From Phlebiopsis flavidoalba (taxonomy: Eukaryota > Basidiomycota > Agaricomycetes > Polyporales > Phanerochaetaceae): a stretch of 64,000 nt of DNA. The DNA lies in contig JAOCPU010000017.1 in NCBI GenBank assembly GCA_035772785.1, forward strand, positions 124,001 to 188,000, given 5' to 3'. Position numbers and translations under genes: made by a program. Below the pieces are notes generated by a model. That model was not told the origin of the DNA. It saw only the letters and a list, made by a program, of their open reading frames with translations, and searched no databases. Shown here piece by piece: positions 36,281 through 48,335 of the stretch. Each line of letters opens with the position of its first letter. The stretch's first letter is position 1.

Positions 36281-37072
36281 GTACCCCATCCCGAACCCTG
36301 CAGCATCATCGTGCGATGCGCGTATGTATCATAGTGTACAGTAGTCTAAACCCTCGTGCCCTCTATCACAAAACTTCCATGTAAGGACCGTTACCAGTGT
36401 TACCCGAGCAGGAATCCGATCGCGCACATGAAAGTTGGCTCAGGACCGTCCTGTTGGGTCCCTTCCAGGATTGCTTTGAGCGGCAATAAAGTGGACCCAA
36501 CACGCAAGATACGCGTGTTCGACGATCCCACAGCTCCATCTCCCGAGCAAAGGCCACGCATGGAACTCGTGTAGTCCTTTCCCGATAGATGAGCAGTCGG
36601 CAAAATAAGGTTTGATCATACGTATGTACACATCCACGGACGAAAGTTTCAGATGAAGCTATGCGAGATTTCCAAGTACGGTAGAATTAACAGTAGGGGC
36701 TCATACTAAAGGTGTAGCGTGACATAAGACATAAGACATTTAGAGCGATTTCATATCAGATACGCGTATGGGGTTAGAACTTTTGAACATCTGGTAGCAC
36801 GGTGGAAACACAGACAACGTGTTGAGCGATAACCGCTCAACCGAGATGCGGTGAGAGCCTTAAATGATTCATAATCATGTTGGAGGTAACCTGCCCTGGC
36901 TAAAGAAGAATCTGTTCAGTGTGAGCTGGCTGGCAGCCACGCCGTACACGCCGGGTGTACGCAAGGCTCAGGCCAGCAACTCTATGCGGGAGAGGAAGGC
37001 TGGAGTCAAACCGGATTAGAGATTGCAGAACCTATGGTTCAGTGATGGGACCTTACCGGTGTATAGTAACGG
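36281..37072. other. Intergenic region, no gene identified
   Basis: The 3' flank of the MFS gene. A short direct repetition GACATAAGACATAAGACAT lies at 36721-36739. No coding region is supported. Confidence 0.4.
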
Positions 37073-37379
37073 CTAGACGTAAATAGACTCTCTGTATAGG
37101 TTGCAAATTGTGGAGGCCTTCTTCCAGCTGTCCCAGCTCCTCAGCGTCAAGATCCGAATTCTCTGTAGGCGGGTTGGACCGACGACCGCACGGACGGACC
37201 GCATGACTTTGGCCCGCACAGACTGGCGCACCGTGCGGACATTAACAAACGGTTTCTTTGTTGGCGTTTTTCGGTGTTCATATCCCCAGACGAAAGAAAT
37301 GAATAACCACGAACCAGCCAATGAGCTGATCCTACGATGCCCGATTAGGATTAGAGGGGGTTGAAGTCGACGTGAAGTC

Positions 37380-37403
37380 GCTGTTGCTGCTGTTGCTGCT
37401 GCA
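37380..37403. repeat. GCTGTT/GCTGCT microsatellite
   Basis: An imperfect trinucleotide repeat of CTG/TTG units. It lies in or near the 3' part of the unassigned membrane-protein gene. Confidence 0.7.
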
Positions 37404-37558
37404 TGATTATCGCCAACGTCTTTTGAATGAGATCTGACGATTGGTGTGGCTTGTTTTGTCGTCCGAGCACAAAGCTCAAATACTCAACGTGGAGAGTACA
37501 TCTTTGGACAACTCATCAGAGATGCCGCAGCGGCGATACACGCCTACAGTTTGGGGCG

Positions 37559-38582
37559 TTAGTCGGAAATAATCGTGCTCAGCGGCTGTACATCACTTAC
37601 CAGGCCCTCCATGCAGCTGGTGCTGCCAACAATGCGGATGTTGTAAGGAAAGAGTGATGCGTGGCGTCTTGCTCTGCTCTCCACCAATACTTTGCCCTGG
37701 GCGGGTCTTGATGGGGATGAGTACTTCGCCCCGAGCGGGTCTTGAAGGGATGAGATGTGTCGATTCATAATATGCGTCATCGCGAGAGCAAAACGCAGGA
37801 GCAGACGCAGGCCAGCGCAGCAGAGAGCGTTGGTGGGAAACTGGTGTGGCCAGCCATGCATGTGACTTGAACGAAAAGAAGACATGCGCGCTGAACCTGG
37901 AGGCCGAGCATGAGATGAGTTTTGAGACTACCCACACAGATCAAGTTATGCTTTATACCCAAGTATACGGTAGCAGTCGAGGGAAACTGCCCGTAAAGAT
38001 CCTTCGAAGTAACTGAGGAGCCTAGTCCAGGCTTCTTGAAGCTCGCTCCGGGAAATCTTGTTCGAGGGTTTGCGGAGAAAATTCCGAATGGACTGAGAGT
38101 AGTAGCAGGGCATTTCGGACAAGTGCAGGAGGAGCACATAGTTGTAGAAGAAAAGTATGATGGCGAGGAGTGAACCAGCTCCCACAGGAGCGCCAACGAC
38201 TCGCGCACTATCCATCTGGTCAGTATATGGCAAAGTATAGAGCAAGCCACTTACGTGCTGCCCCAAACGCACCGACGAGAGTGTCATCTTTGCGACCCTC
38301 GTCGAGGTCGATTTGAGTGTTCTTGGATCCGTTTGTCGAGGTGAAACCAACATTGTCGCGCGCCGTGTCGCACCTTGGATCCACTGGACGCACGCAGGCA
38401 TCAGGATAAATACACAGTCCGCTGGGCCTCGTGTCGCAACCTTCATGCTCCGTGTATACATCGTGTAAGTCGCAAGGAGGAGCAACACGAGTGCAGGCCA
38501 CGGTGGAGGTGGTAGAACAAGGTGCGTGGCTACAGCCCGAACACACAGCGGTGATGGCACTGGGACCCCACTGCCCGATCAT
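37559..38582 (-). CDS. Unidentified membrane-protein candidate
   Basis: The minus strand holds long overlapping frames with hydrophobic segments: WPALVLLLLATYTMYT (about 38500-38455) and AGSLLAIILFFYNYVLLLHL (about 38185-38125). Between them one frame is Cys- and Asp-rich (CIYPDACVRPVDPRCDTARD, about 38412-38352), as in an extracellular loop. The ATG at 38582 is a possible start. I do not recognise the family. The segments are in different frames, so either introns or base errors separate them. It is a candidate only. Confidence 0.35.
37688..37754. repeat. Two-copy tandem repeat, ~34 bp
   Basis: Two imperfect head-to-tail copies (37688-37721 and 37722-37754), both starting TACTT and sharing GCGGGTCTTGA...GGGATGAG, differ at a few bases and by one base in length. 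Confidence 0.8.
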
Positions 38583-41076
38583 AACCTAATACATTCGGTC
38601 ATTCTCAGGGGATTGATATCAGCTCATAGCTTACGAGTTCTTAAAGCGGAGTGCAAATTTCTAGTAGAGGTAGATTGGCCGTCGGGTGACGAGTAATGAG
38701 CTACGATCACTGGTCAGTAACATTGGTTGGGCATGTAACGAGCGGAGCTCACCAGAGGTGGCGGGTCGCCATCGCTTCTCCCGCTGTAATTACCACCTCA
38801 AATGCTCGGCATAGAGGATGAATTGTGACAAAGGATAGATCCGTCCAGTTGGACAACTCAGGCTGTGCCCCTATACCCCACAAGCGCAGCAACTCCAGCG
38901 GAAGGGAAAGGCACGCTTAGATGCCGTCACTTGTTGAAGGAACACGCTTGGTTGGAATGGCAGATCTGCTCGTCGGCCCTGATTCAAAGGTCGGATGGAA
39001 TACCACGAGTCACAGCCTATGTACATCGACGGTGTTTCTGTGTTTTGGAAGGCGCGTCGGCGTGACGCACCGCCGATAGGGCGTCTACTTGCGCGTGTGA
39101 AGAAGCTGTGCCGGACGTCGCTGGAAAATTCGACCGTCGGGACTCAGCATAAACCCCAGAAGTGCCAATTGAATGGCTGTAATTGCTACCTCGCCAAGGA
39201 CTGATCAGCCTCGCTCTTGCAAATAGGGAGACGTGTGAAGACTGAGAAGGGCCCTCGTTGCTCTGGTTCAGTCACGTGAGCGATCAGTCCTAGAGGTACC
39301 CAAGTACTGTGGACATAGTGGAAGGCCACACATCTGATCAACGCGGCCCAGGTATCTGTGCATGCTGCATCGCCACTGTTCGGGCCAAGTCTCCCGCGGG
39401 GAGCCGCACCCACTGCACAGCACACTGTTCCCATAGGGGTGGTACGATACACGAGTCTCGGTGACGGGGCTGCGCGTGGTAACACGGGGAAGGCTCGGTG
39501 AGGCGGTTGTTAGAGGGTACGAGCTGGGGGCAGAAGAAATCCATCATCGCCACCTAGTCGCCGTATGGCCTGTACCCCCGTCCAATTATTGGCTTCAGCG
39601 GGCGCTTTGAGCGATGTGTAGAGGAAAAAAAACACATATAACGCAATACCTGGGGTAGGTCGGACGTTTCCCCCTTGCCCATCACACTTTTCATCGCGAT
39701 GGTTTCGACACCAAAATCTCCCCATCGACCAAGACATAGCAGAGACCGCCAGGCGGGGCCTACACCAGAGTAATTAAAACGGACACGCACTTGTCAGCTA
39801 GCAGGCCCATTGACACGGATATCCGAGAGCTTGAACCTTTTGCGCTCGACACTTGTAGCTCCGAGTCCGCTATCCACAAGCTGAGGTGAAACCCGAAAAC
39901 CAGCGGCCTCGAATCCGTGTACAACGTCTTGATCGAAACATCGTTCTTGGACTATTCCGACGTATCTGACTTAAGCCGTAGATTAACGTCAGAAGCACAC
40001 TGCATATAGACCCTGGACTCAACTTGGACGTCGTCGGCTTCACATCTGTCTTGGACTAAGTATCGGGGAGCACGTTACCGTCCCGAGGAGGGTAGATGCC
40101 GGTACATCAAATGAATAGATTGAGCGAATCTCCAAGATAGGCTCGAGAATTGAGGAAGGGACTGAAGACTAATGTGAGAGCTGAACTTGCTATTTGAGGT
40201 GCGTTCGGAAATCGGAATCAATCCAACGAAAGCAAGCGACATGGTACTCACCACTCCGTACCAGGCATATGACAGAACATCTAGAGCGACATACATGCCT
40301 CTTAGGTACGATGGCCTCCTCAAATCTTGTGTGAGTCGGTATGGCATTGCATTTGCCAGTACCAATGACTCGTGAGCCTGTGCCAGACCTGTGCGACGCG
40401 ACTTGACACGCTACTGAGCTAGAGAGGGATAAGGGAGATTCTCCAGGGCAACATGGTGTGGCAAGTTGTGTGCACATGCGGATGTGATATCTATATTGAG
40501 GGCCAGCGAAAACTACCATATTAATAGTGATGATGGGCGTAGGTTGAGTTCTCTGCGCGTCGCGTGGCCGTGGGCGTGTGTGGCGCACGCGCTAGACCAC
40601 TTTTAGACGCTTAACACTAATGAGACAGCCCCGCCTCAAGACCCCAGGGACCGGTCACCACGAGAAAATTAGGAGAACACAAAGTACTTACAAGTACTCA
40701 AGGTTATGTGAGCCAAGTTTGCTTCCTACTCATCTTCAGAATTATGCTTGCTAGGGCCTAATTGAGAGCCCAAAGAGAACACAATCATGATACGCCTTCC
40801 AAATATCCCATTACAACAGCTAGCTACGGCCCCAGTTACCGTACGGGTGCACTTCTACGCGATGAGTAGCGACAGTGAGTGATACAAATGAGTGGCTGAG
40901 ATATAAGCAAGACATTATGATGGTAAGAATCAATTTCGATGTCCATTACGGATAACCTCAAGATTAGCAGATCTACGACTCGTTGTGAGTGTCAGCTGGC
41001 GCTGGCTTTTTTTAACATCGAACGACGACGATGTCAGAGTTGTCCCGCGCGGCCAGGATTACTGGAGTAATATTAC
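38583..41076. other. Region with unassigned minus-strand coding signal
   Basis: Minus-strand stretches at 40365-40075 (YLRGMYVALDVLSYAWYGVV) and around 39900-39780 (segments GFRVSPQLVDSGLGATSV and KRFKLSDIRVNG, in adjoining frames) look protein-like, as does 39790-39554. They do not join into a family I know. No plus-strand gene is supported. Confidence 0.25.
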
Positions 41077-42812
41077 TTACCACCCTGTCACCAGCCTCGT
41101 CTGTTTCGGGATATCGGCGGCGGTTCCGCCCTCTTGCGAAGGCTCAACTGAAGTGAATCCGTCCGAGTCCTCCGGAGAGACGGCGACAACAGGGTTATTG
41201 GTGGCGGGCAGTGGATGGGCCGCTTCTTCAGGAGGGGGCGCAATGTTGCCCGCAACTGCCGGGGGGGAAAGCCCTATGAGGTTGGGCACTTGGTACATCT
41301 GCCATCTCCACATCGTCGGTGACGGCAACAGGGTACCCAAGCCGTGTAAAGTAGAGGGCGTTTGATACCAAAGTGAATCAGTGCAACAACAGCCTCTGTA
41401 GTGAGAACAACTTCGGCAGCCAGGGTAAAGTAGGCTGTTTGGCTGTTCGGTGAGTATGAGGTTGGGTCGGGCTTGGTGGGAACCATCGCGGTGAAGAGCA
41501 TCATCGGCAGGGTTGAGTTCCCTGCATGACGTCAACCTGGACAGTCGAGTGACGGAAAGTCCACAGATAGTCGAGGAGGAGAGCAACAACCGATACGAGC
41601 GACCTAAGGGTGATTTGTGTTTAGGGCTAGATAACCGAACAATCCGTAGCTATAGGGAACATACCAAATTGACCATGCGGCAGGTCCCGCAAGGAGGATC
41701 GGAACTGTTGTGAAGCGGGAATCCTTGTAGCGCTTGCTTGCGGCCAGCTAGTGGGAAGATCGTATCAAACATGAGACTCAGATTGTGTGAATGACAGGGT
41801 GACGTACCTGACCCAGTCAAACGCTGCACCATCACGTTGTTCAATGTTGTTCAAGTGTCGCGCCACGTTGAAGTGCATAAGAAGGCTGGCGGCAGAAGCA
41901 ATCATAGAGAACCACGCAGCGATCAAGGCTAGGCTTCCCCCCGCAGGACTGATGCTTGGTATTGAAAGGAGGCCGACACTCAGCCTGAATGTCTCAGGTG
42001 CCGATCAGCATCATGCTCGTATACGATCAAGGAGCTGACGTCATACACAAGCCCACATAGGGTAGGGATACTCACGGTAGAACGAACTTCGCTGCTGTGC
42101 TCGACAATTGCAGATCTCTGACGGACGGACCGGATGTATGAGGCCCAAGCGACACGGACGTCGTTGTTCAGTGCGACGCGCTGGCTGGGGTCAGCATGGC
42201 GTGCAACGTCGACAGTGTCCGCCAAATTGCGGGCAGGCCTCTGAAAGCTGTCAAGGTGCCAGAAACCAAAAGGCATCACAACATATTGGAAGATGAACAC
42301 AGTCAGAATAGTGAGGCATAGAAAGGCAAAACGCGAAGAGGGAGCAAAGCGCGGCAGAAAATAAAGCGCCCGCTTTGCAAAAGTGTGGGGAGGCACAAGT
42401 GACGCCCTGGGGGAACGGCTTCCCTGTGGTTGGAAAGGAGACAGTAGTGGAAGGGGTCGCTTGTGCCGTAAGGGTGTTTGTAACATGAGAGCGAGTAGCA
42501 AGATGGGAAGCCACGCGTGGTGGAGGGGAAAGGGTAAACGAGTCGTCTGAAACCGGCGACGCGCCGCGGCCGCAAATTGAGCGGATATACGTGAGCGTTT
42601 GTGCATGCAATACTCACCCACACGACGCGCCCTCGTTCGAGGTAGCGGGGACGAGAGAAGACATGGGGAAAACGAAGTAAAAATTGTATAGCAGCGATGA
42701 GTAGGGGGGTGGGTTGTAGGCAGAGTGTAGAGTGTGGCGAGGAGGGAGGGTAGATTTTATATCTCGAGTCGCGCGACTGACCATAACCCATTTGGGACAG
42801 CGGCCTGCGCAA
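41077..42812 (-). CDS. Unidentified multi-pass membrane protein, proline-rich tail
   Basis: Minus-strand hydrophobic segments include FAFLCLTILTVFIFQYVVMP (about 42335-42275) and SLALIAAWFSMIASAASLLM (about 41938-41878), the latter followed by HFNVARHLNN and WVRYVT. Further candidates are AYFTLAAEVVLTTEAVVALI (about 41440-41380). A helical polar part (VRVAWASYIRSVRQRSAIVE, about 42165-42100) lies between the first two. The C-terminus is Pro/Glu-rich (APPPEEAAHPLP, about 41245) and ends at 41077 or at a nearby intron. This pattern of a few helices and a disordered tail is common among basidiomycete proteins of unknown function. Start and frame joins are uncertain. It is divergent from the PARG gene. 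Confidence 0.4.
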
Positions 42813-43179
42813 ACAATGTCACTCCGGCGTCGCGCCCGCCACAGAACAGGATGGCAAGCGGCTCAGCTTGTAGCTGAGCTCTAAGAAGGCCACATGGAAT
42901 GACTAAATCGCCTTATGTGTGCTACTTTTCTGCCGGGAGAGCGCGCTGGTCGTAAATAATTGGTACTCACAGCCCGCAGACGTTTGGCATGAGATTCTCC
43001 GCTCGGCCAATGAGCGCATTTGTTTGGCCAAGAATTAGCGCACCCCCTGGCTTCCCGAGCAACTGCGGCCTCCGAAGGCCATACCACCACCACCATCATC
43101 AACTCCCCCAGCTCGAATATCCTCTGCCCTGCTTCCCCCGGCCGCGTCTCTGACAAGTGCGCCTACTACCCTTGGGTCC
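42813..43179. promoter_or_regulatory. Divergent intergenic region upstream of PARG
   Basis: It lies between the minus-strand membrane-protein candidate and the plus-strand PARG gene and contains a CCACCACCACCATCATC run at 43085-43101. No gene is recognised. Confidence 0.3.
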
Positions 43180-44648
43180 TTGAACATTATGCAACATCGC
43201 AAGCATGGAACCCCTCGCCGCGCCAAACAGCGGCGAGTCGCAACACCAACATTTATTATCCCGAATGAACCTTTCGCAGGATGCGATCGTACGAAACGAC
43301 AGCGAGCGAAGAAAGAGGTCATCGCAAAGAAACGAGCCTCACTACCAAATGCTCAGACGCAAAGTAACAAGCCCCAATCAACTACGCGCAAACGCCTGCT
43401 TTCCATCGCAGTCATGAAAGCAACCCGTCAACGATGGTGGGCCGCGATAGCAGAAGAGACCCGCCAGATTGTCACAGGGGATGGCAAGTACCGTGGAAGA
43501 AAATTCCGCCCCCCTACCCCTTCTCCTGCTGTCCCCTGCTTATCCGAGCCAACGTACGGTCGTTGACGGTGCATCGCAGGTCGCGAGCGAGCCGAGTGCG
43601 CGCGCGTCATGCACGATGTGGACCCGGCGCGCAGATCCAACTCAGCGTGACAGAACACCACATTCTTCCCCAGTGAGGGCACCACTTCCCGATAACCACT
43701 TGCACAGTGTCGGGGCACACCCCCCCCTGCGTATATCAATCCCCCCCACTGTGAAGGCCGCCACAGATTCCGTCACCTCGACCCGCCCCACCATCACAGC
43801 ATTCCATTTTCACCATTGTTCGAACGCTCACTGCGGCTCGGCGCACTCTCCAGCGTCTAACAACTCGCAGCCTGCGTGGCCGGACCCCCCTAAGGTTGGC
43901 GTCCTTTCGTTCGCTTCCCCGAAGAAACCTGGTGGCGGATACCTGCACGGCGGCGATGAGCAAGAAGAGGTCATCTCCCCGCCTGAGCTCTTCGTGGCCA
44001 GCCTCAGTTCTCCGGTCGCGCGAGGTTTCTACGAGGAAACACAAGAAAGTATCGCTTAAGGACGACGGCAGCGGCTGCACGATCATTCTATGTGTACACA
44101 TCCTGGTGTCATTGTCATTCGCGCCGACGGGCCGACGACCCGGTTGACTCGGCTTTCGAAAGACGCTGTGTGGTGGCTCCTTTGTTGCCCCTTACACTAT
44201 CAACGTCCTTTCCCGCCGCTGTCCCCCGTCAACGCTGCTGCCGTCCGCTCCAAGCACATCATCCTGGTCCCTCGGAACGGGGCACAAGTTCTTTGAAGAC
44301 GAGGGATTGGCAACGGTTTGCCAAGGAGCGCATGGCGCGTTCGGCCCTGCGCGTCTTCGAAGAGCGAGGCGACCGCACGATTATTCTAGGAGCCTTTGGG
44401 ATGCTCGTCGAGGCCGAGCGAGAACAACGTGGTGATCCTGACCATCGCCACGATAACTGGGCCGAGCTTCTAGTGTCTGTAGTTAGAAACTGTCCGCGTC
44501 GGGAACGAGAGGGGCGAGGGGTCAAGAACGTGTTCGATACGGGTAGTGTTCGCGGTGCCATGGCAAACGGTTCGCAAAGTTCAAAGAAGCCTTTGATGAT
44601 GCGAGTGCTTTCGAGAGCCAAGTGGCGGAGGCGGCTCTTAGTGATTGA
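43180..44648 (+). CDS. Microbial-type poly(ADP-ribose) glycohydrolase (TIGR02452 family)
   Basis: It is predicted to remove ADP-ribose polymers from proteins via a macrodomain fold. A Lys/Arg-rich N-terminal part (about 43180-43410) precedes QRWWAAIAEETRQIVTGDGK (43426-43485), the family's N-terminal helix. The catalytic core reads KVGVLSFASPKKPGGGYLHG followed by GDEQEEV (43892-43972), the GGG...QEE signature with the catalytic Glu pair. ARGFYEETQ then, in the next frame, a stretch equivalent to YTPGVIVIRADG (about 44091-44130) follow. ALRVFEERGDRTIILGAFG (about 44343-44400) is the ADP-ribose-binding G-rich turn. One frame ends KFKEAFDDASAFESQVAEAA with the stop at 44648. Frame shifts near 44055, 44160, 44290, 44400 and 44540 break the reading frame. 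The start could be the ATG at 43414 instead. Confidence 0.82.
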
Positions 44649-45511
44649 TCTGAAGCGCTGACACTACGTCTTTTTATCTTTATTTAACTTCGTTTTGTGT
44701 CATCTGACTGTTTTGTAGCCTGTGGGCAGGCAAGGGATTTCAACTATCACCCTTGCGAATATTGTATCACACTAGTACTAGTACTTGTACCGTCGTCGAA
44801 GTGTATTTTTTGCGACTCACAGAATAACATGAACTCACGCAGACATGTGTTCATACCAGGTTCCTGACATTCTGACTAGAACGCCTACGCACAGACCTGC
44901 CCCTGCAGTCAATACTCTGTAGACTCGGACGCTAAGTCTCCCCTCACCATCCTACCCGTCCGGTACCAAGCCATTTGTAATCGCACACATTTCGGCTTTA
45001 AACGCAAGCGTTGGGAAACCGCGGACGAGACTTGCCTGGTGGCTGCGTTTGAGCGATATGTTGGAGCTTCGCTTTAACACCCACTGCGACTGCGCCTCCC
45101 AGACTGAACCTGTTACATATTGTGCTCACAGACCTTTTTGTTGCACCCGGCGACCTCGACGACTCTGCCCACCGACGCCCCCAACGGCGAGGCCCCTCTC
45201 TGCGTCGATCGGATGTCGGACCGCGCAAACGATCATATGTGCCCGACCCCCTCAGGCTCGCCCCTGCCCGTCCGCAAATCGCATCCGTCCATTTCCTCTG
45301 CGAGGAGCGCATTTCATTTTTGAGCGACGTCGGAAACGTCATTTCATCCACCGTCATGGGCTATCGACGGCAAGTCCCGGGCCCCCGGCATCCGCATCTC
45401 ACCAGCATATAAGAAGCGGGGCAATCCTCGGGGGCTGTATCGAGTCTTTCTCTTCGTCCAACGCCTACCACTCAAATCTCAGTAAGATCTGTATCTATCA
45501 AACAAGTCAAG
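44649..45511. promoter_or_regulatory. Intergenic region with TATA element for the dehydrogenase
   Basis: A CATATAAG TATA-like element at 45406-45413 lies about 100 bases before the dehydrogenase ATG, followed by a pyrimidine-rich leader. An ACTAGTACTAGTACTTGTAC repeat is at 44771-44790. Open frames on both strands at 45000-45400 overlap and carry no motif. Confidence 0.4.
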
Positions 45512-46825
45512 ATGACTCGGGTAATGATATGTGGTAACGTCCTGGGGTTATGCATCGATAGCCAGGCTACTGATCAGCCATTCCTCCTCAGGGGACCTCG
45601 TATGGGCTCACCAGGAATGCGACAACAGATGTTCGCGGGAGTTGCGGACGTGGTGGTACGTAATTTACTTTAGCATCTTGTCCTGGGTTATATACAAGCT
45701 GTGTCTGGCATATCTAGGTGATGGACTCGCCTGATAGGCAGAGTTTCCTGGCGAATCTGAAGTCTGGAGGAAAGTACGCAGGGGTGCTTCTAGCGCAATT
45801 ACTGGCGTATACAGACACAAACGTATCCGCAGACACAATCGGAATCTTTGACAAGGAAGTTGTGCGATGCACTCGCTGAGACCGGCATCAACAAATGGAT
45901 CGCGCATAATGGTGCAGGATATGACCAGATCGACGTAGCGCGGTGCAAGGAGAAGGGTACGCTAGGATTCTATGCCGCAATATGTCTGTCATTGACCGCG
46001 TACCCGCAGGTATTACTGTCTCAAATACTCCAGGAGCCGTAGACGACGCAACAGCAACGACAGCGGCCTGTATCTGATGATCTCTGCCCTCCGCCAGTTC
46101 TCAAAGGCCGAACGCGACGCGCGCTCAGGCCAGTGGAAAGTCACAGCTGCGCTCAGGCAACGCGCACGACGCGACTGGCCGCACCCCCTCGCCATCCTGT
46201 AGGACTCGGCGGCATCGGCATGCGCCTCGCAGAGCTCGCGCACGCGTTCCCGATGCGCATCGTTGTGTAAACCACACATCCGCAAGGAAGCTTGAAGAGC
46301 GCGCCAGAATGTGTCGCGAGTACTTTCTGAGTGCCGACCGTTTGGACGAGATGCTGTGTCTTGGCTGGGACGTGCTTGAGCGTACATGTGCGCGCCTCAG
46401 GAAAGGAGACAGAGGGTCTTGTGGACGACAAGATGATTCGCAAGCTCAAGAAGGGGTCGATTATTGTCAAACACTGCGCGGGGTAAGGTCATTGGACGAG
46501 GGAGGAAGCTATGACGTCTATGATCACGTGCGCTGGAGGACGGTCACGTAAGTCCGAAATTGTTTCTTGCTGTTCAAATGTAGCTCAATGCGACCGATGC
46601 ATAGCTCGGAGCTGTTGGTCACTGGACGTCTACCCAGACGAGCCCACCATCAAACCCCCGCCTCTTTGACTTCCCGAACGCAAAAAACCTTGCTCCCCCA
46701 TATGGGTACCGAGACGTGCGACTCCCAGAAGAAGATGGAATCGAGCAATCCGAGCATCTCAACAACTTGCTCAGCTATCGTAACAAAAAGGAACAGGCTC
46801 TGACATCGTGCCAGAGCATCTTTAA
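45512..46825 (+). CDS. D-isomer-specific 2-hydroxyacid dehydrogenase (glyoxylate/hydroxypyruvate reductase-like)
   Basis: An NAD(P)-dependent cytosolic oxidoreductase interconverting 2-oxo acids and D-2-hydroxy acids. The ATG at 45512 gives MTRVMICGNVL. MDSPDRQSFLANLKSGGKYA (about 45721-45780) and KWIAHNGAGYDQIDVARCKE (about 45895-45953) form the substrate domain. ITVSNTPGAVDDATATTA (about 46011-46065) leads into the nucleotide domain. VGLGGIGMRLAELA (about 46199-46240) is the GxGxxG motif. KLKKGSIIVKHCAG (about 46443-46484) follows. LDVYPDEPT and LLPHMGTETCDSQKKME (about 46625-46740) hold the catalytic-site GTET region and conserved acid. It ends GTGSDIVPEHL with the stop at 46825. Two or more introns and several one-base shifts are present. 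The expected catalytic Arg segment is blurred by a shift near 46500-46590. Confidence 0.9.
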
Positions 46826-47254
46826 AGTATATACCCGAACACCTAGGACTACGCGTTTGTCTTATGTAAGATTACCACTATAATGCCTTGGAAAACATTC
46901 AAACCTACTATGTCGGGTAAATGAAAATGTCACTATACATGCCAGACACGACACGCCTCTGAATACAATCACGGATATCGGATGTACGATCTTACGAGAC
47001 ACGCGGCTTACTTTTTTTTCTTACGACGAGGGGACGGCATCATACACGCGTCCGAGTGCATTAATACCAGGCAATGTCCGGGAAGCATTGCAGTGCTTGA
47101 AAACTCCTACGCTCACAATGGCCTCCCACTGTAGCGTCCTCTAGCGTCGGACCAAGCGAGGTTCAGGAGACTGCGCCCCCAGTCCAAGTCCTTATGGCCC
47201 TGACACACAGATAAACTGCGGTGCGCGAGATGATTGGGGTCACGAAAGGCAACT
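46826..47254. other. Intergenic region, no gene identified
   Basis: The 3' flank of the dehydrogenase and presumed promoter of the next gene. No coding sequence is recognised. Confidence 0.4.
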
Positions 47255-48272
47255 ATGGCCACAATGTAAGTGTGTCCGAAGAATACATACATGATGACCC
47301 AAGACTGATTTGGCGTGTCGTAGCGAACAGCAATTCACCGGGTCTTACAGGAAGCAGCAAGCGAAAGTAGCTGCTCTCTCGAATCGCCGTCCATGGTGAG
47401 TGTCGACAAGGATTTGGATGGGGTTCGACTCAAGGTTATAACGCCGTGTTGGTAGCCTGAGGCGGCCAAGCGCATAGACGATATGCGGCGCATGATACGA
47501 AAGCAAGACAAACGGCAGCAAAACACGTATGCAAGAGGTGAAAGACCTTATCCGCGATCAGCTCAAAGAAAAAGGCGACGAGGCAGCTCAAGTATGTGCA
47601 GGGAGGTGGGAAGCCCTTGGTATTGATGACAGCTTAAACAAGACATACGCCGGACCATATTCAGGACGAGATCAAACGAGAGCTGGGCCGGCAGGTCCGG
47701 GAACAGGTTGCGTTGCAGCTCAAGGAACACATCCCTGTTACGCTGCAAGAACAGAAGAAAGAAAACACGCGCGCGCAGCTCGTCGAGGTCAAGCATGCTC
47801 TGATGAACTCGTAGGTCCGCTGACAGACTGGTGACCCTTCTGTATCCTCACATGCAGCCAGGAATGCGCGACGCGCCAACTCGATTTTTGCGTACCGATA
47901 ATCTACAAGACCAGCTGGCAGTTGTGCTGAAATCCGACGGTACACGTAAGCGGTGTATACCCCCACAATCTGCATTCATTGTTCAACTATGACGGTCGGT
48001 ACACTGTTGGTCTTCTTGTGACGTCTCTGAGTCATGTCCTCAGACGATGCCCTGCGAATGTTGCTCCAAGACCACGACCTAATTGTTCAAGAGCAGCAGC
48101 GTGAGAAGAACCTCAACAGGTTCATATGGCACACATAGGTAAGTCACTCTTGTCTCTCTCGGTAGACACCACTGAACTAGAACAATCAGGCGTCGGGTTT
48201 CGACTGGTGCCTATTCCTGATATGCCAGGCACAAATGAGGCGGAGAATGAGTCGGTCTCGTCGCCAGCGTAA
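47255..48272 (+). CDS. Coiled-coil protein of unknown function
   Basis: Exons joined by short GT...AG introns give TAIHRVLQEAASESSCSLES (about 47331-47390), PEAAKRIDDMRRMIRKQDKR (about 47458-47517), MQEVKDLIRDQLKEKGDEAA (47529-47588), DEIKRELGRQVREQVALQLK then EHIPVTLQEQKKENTRAQL (about 47668-47785), NLQDQLAVVLKSDGT (about 47900-47945), SDDALRMLLQDHDLIVQEQQ (about 48038-48097) and finally FRLVPIPDMPGTNEAENES, stop 48272. The heptad-like charged pattern predicts one long coiled coil with a short acidic tail. It resembles a type of short coiled-coil protein I believe is widespread in Agaricomycetes, but I know no function. The first exon is uncertain (ATG at 47255 or 47230). Confidence 0.55.
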
Positions 48273-48335
48273 TCACTGTATTGTCCGCGCAAATGACAGT
48301 CTGTATTGAATATTTTGCACTACGCGCTATTCACG

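Noticed and set aside
44998..45357. Minus-strand 119-codon frame upstream of the dehydrogenase
   Set aside because: It lies over the probable promoter and leader of the dehydrogenase (TATA at 45406-45413), with overlapping plus-strand frames and no recognisable domain.
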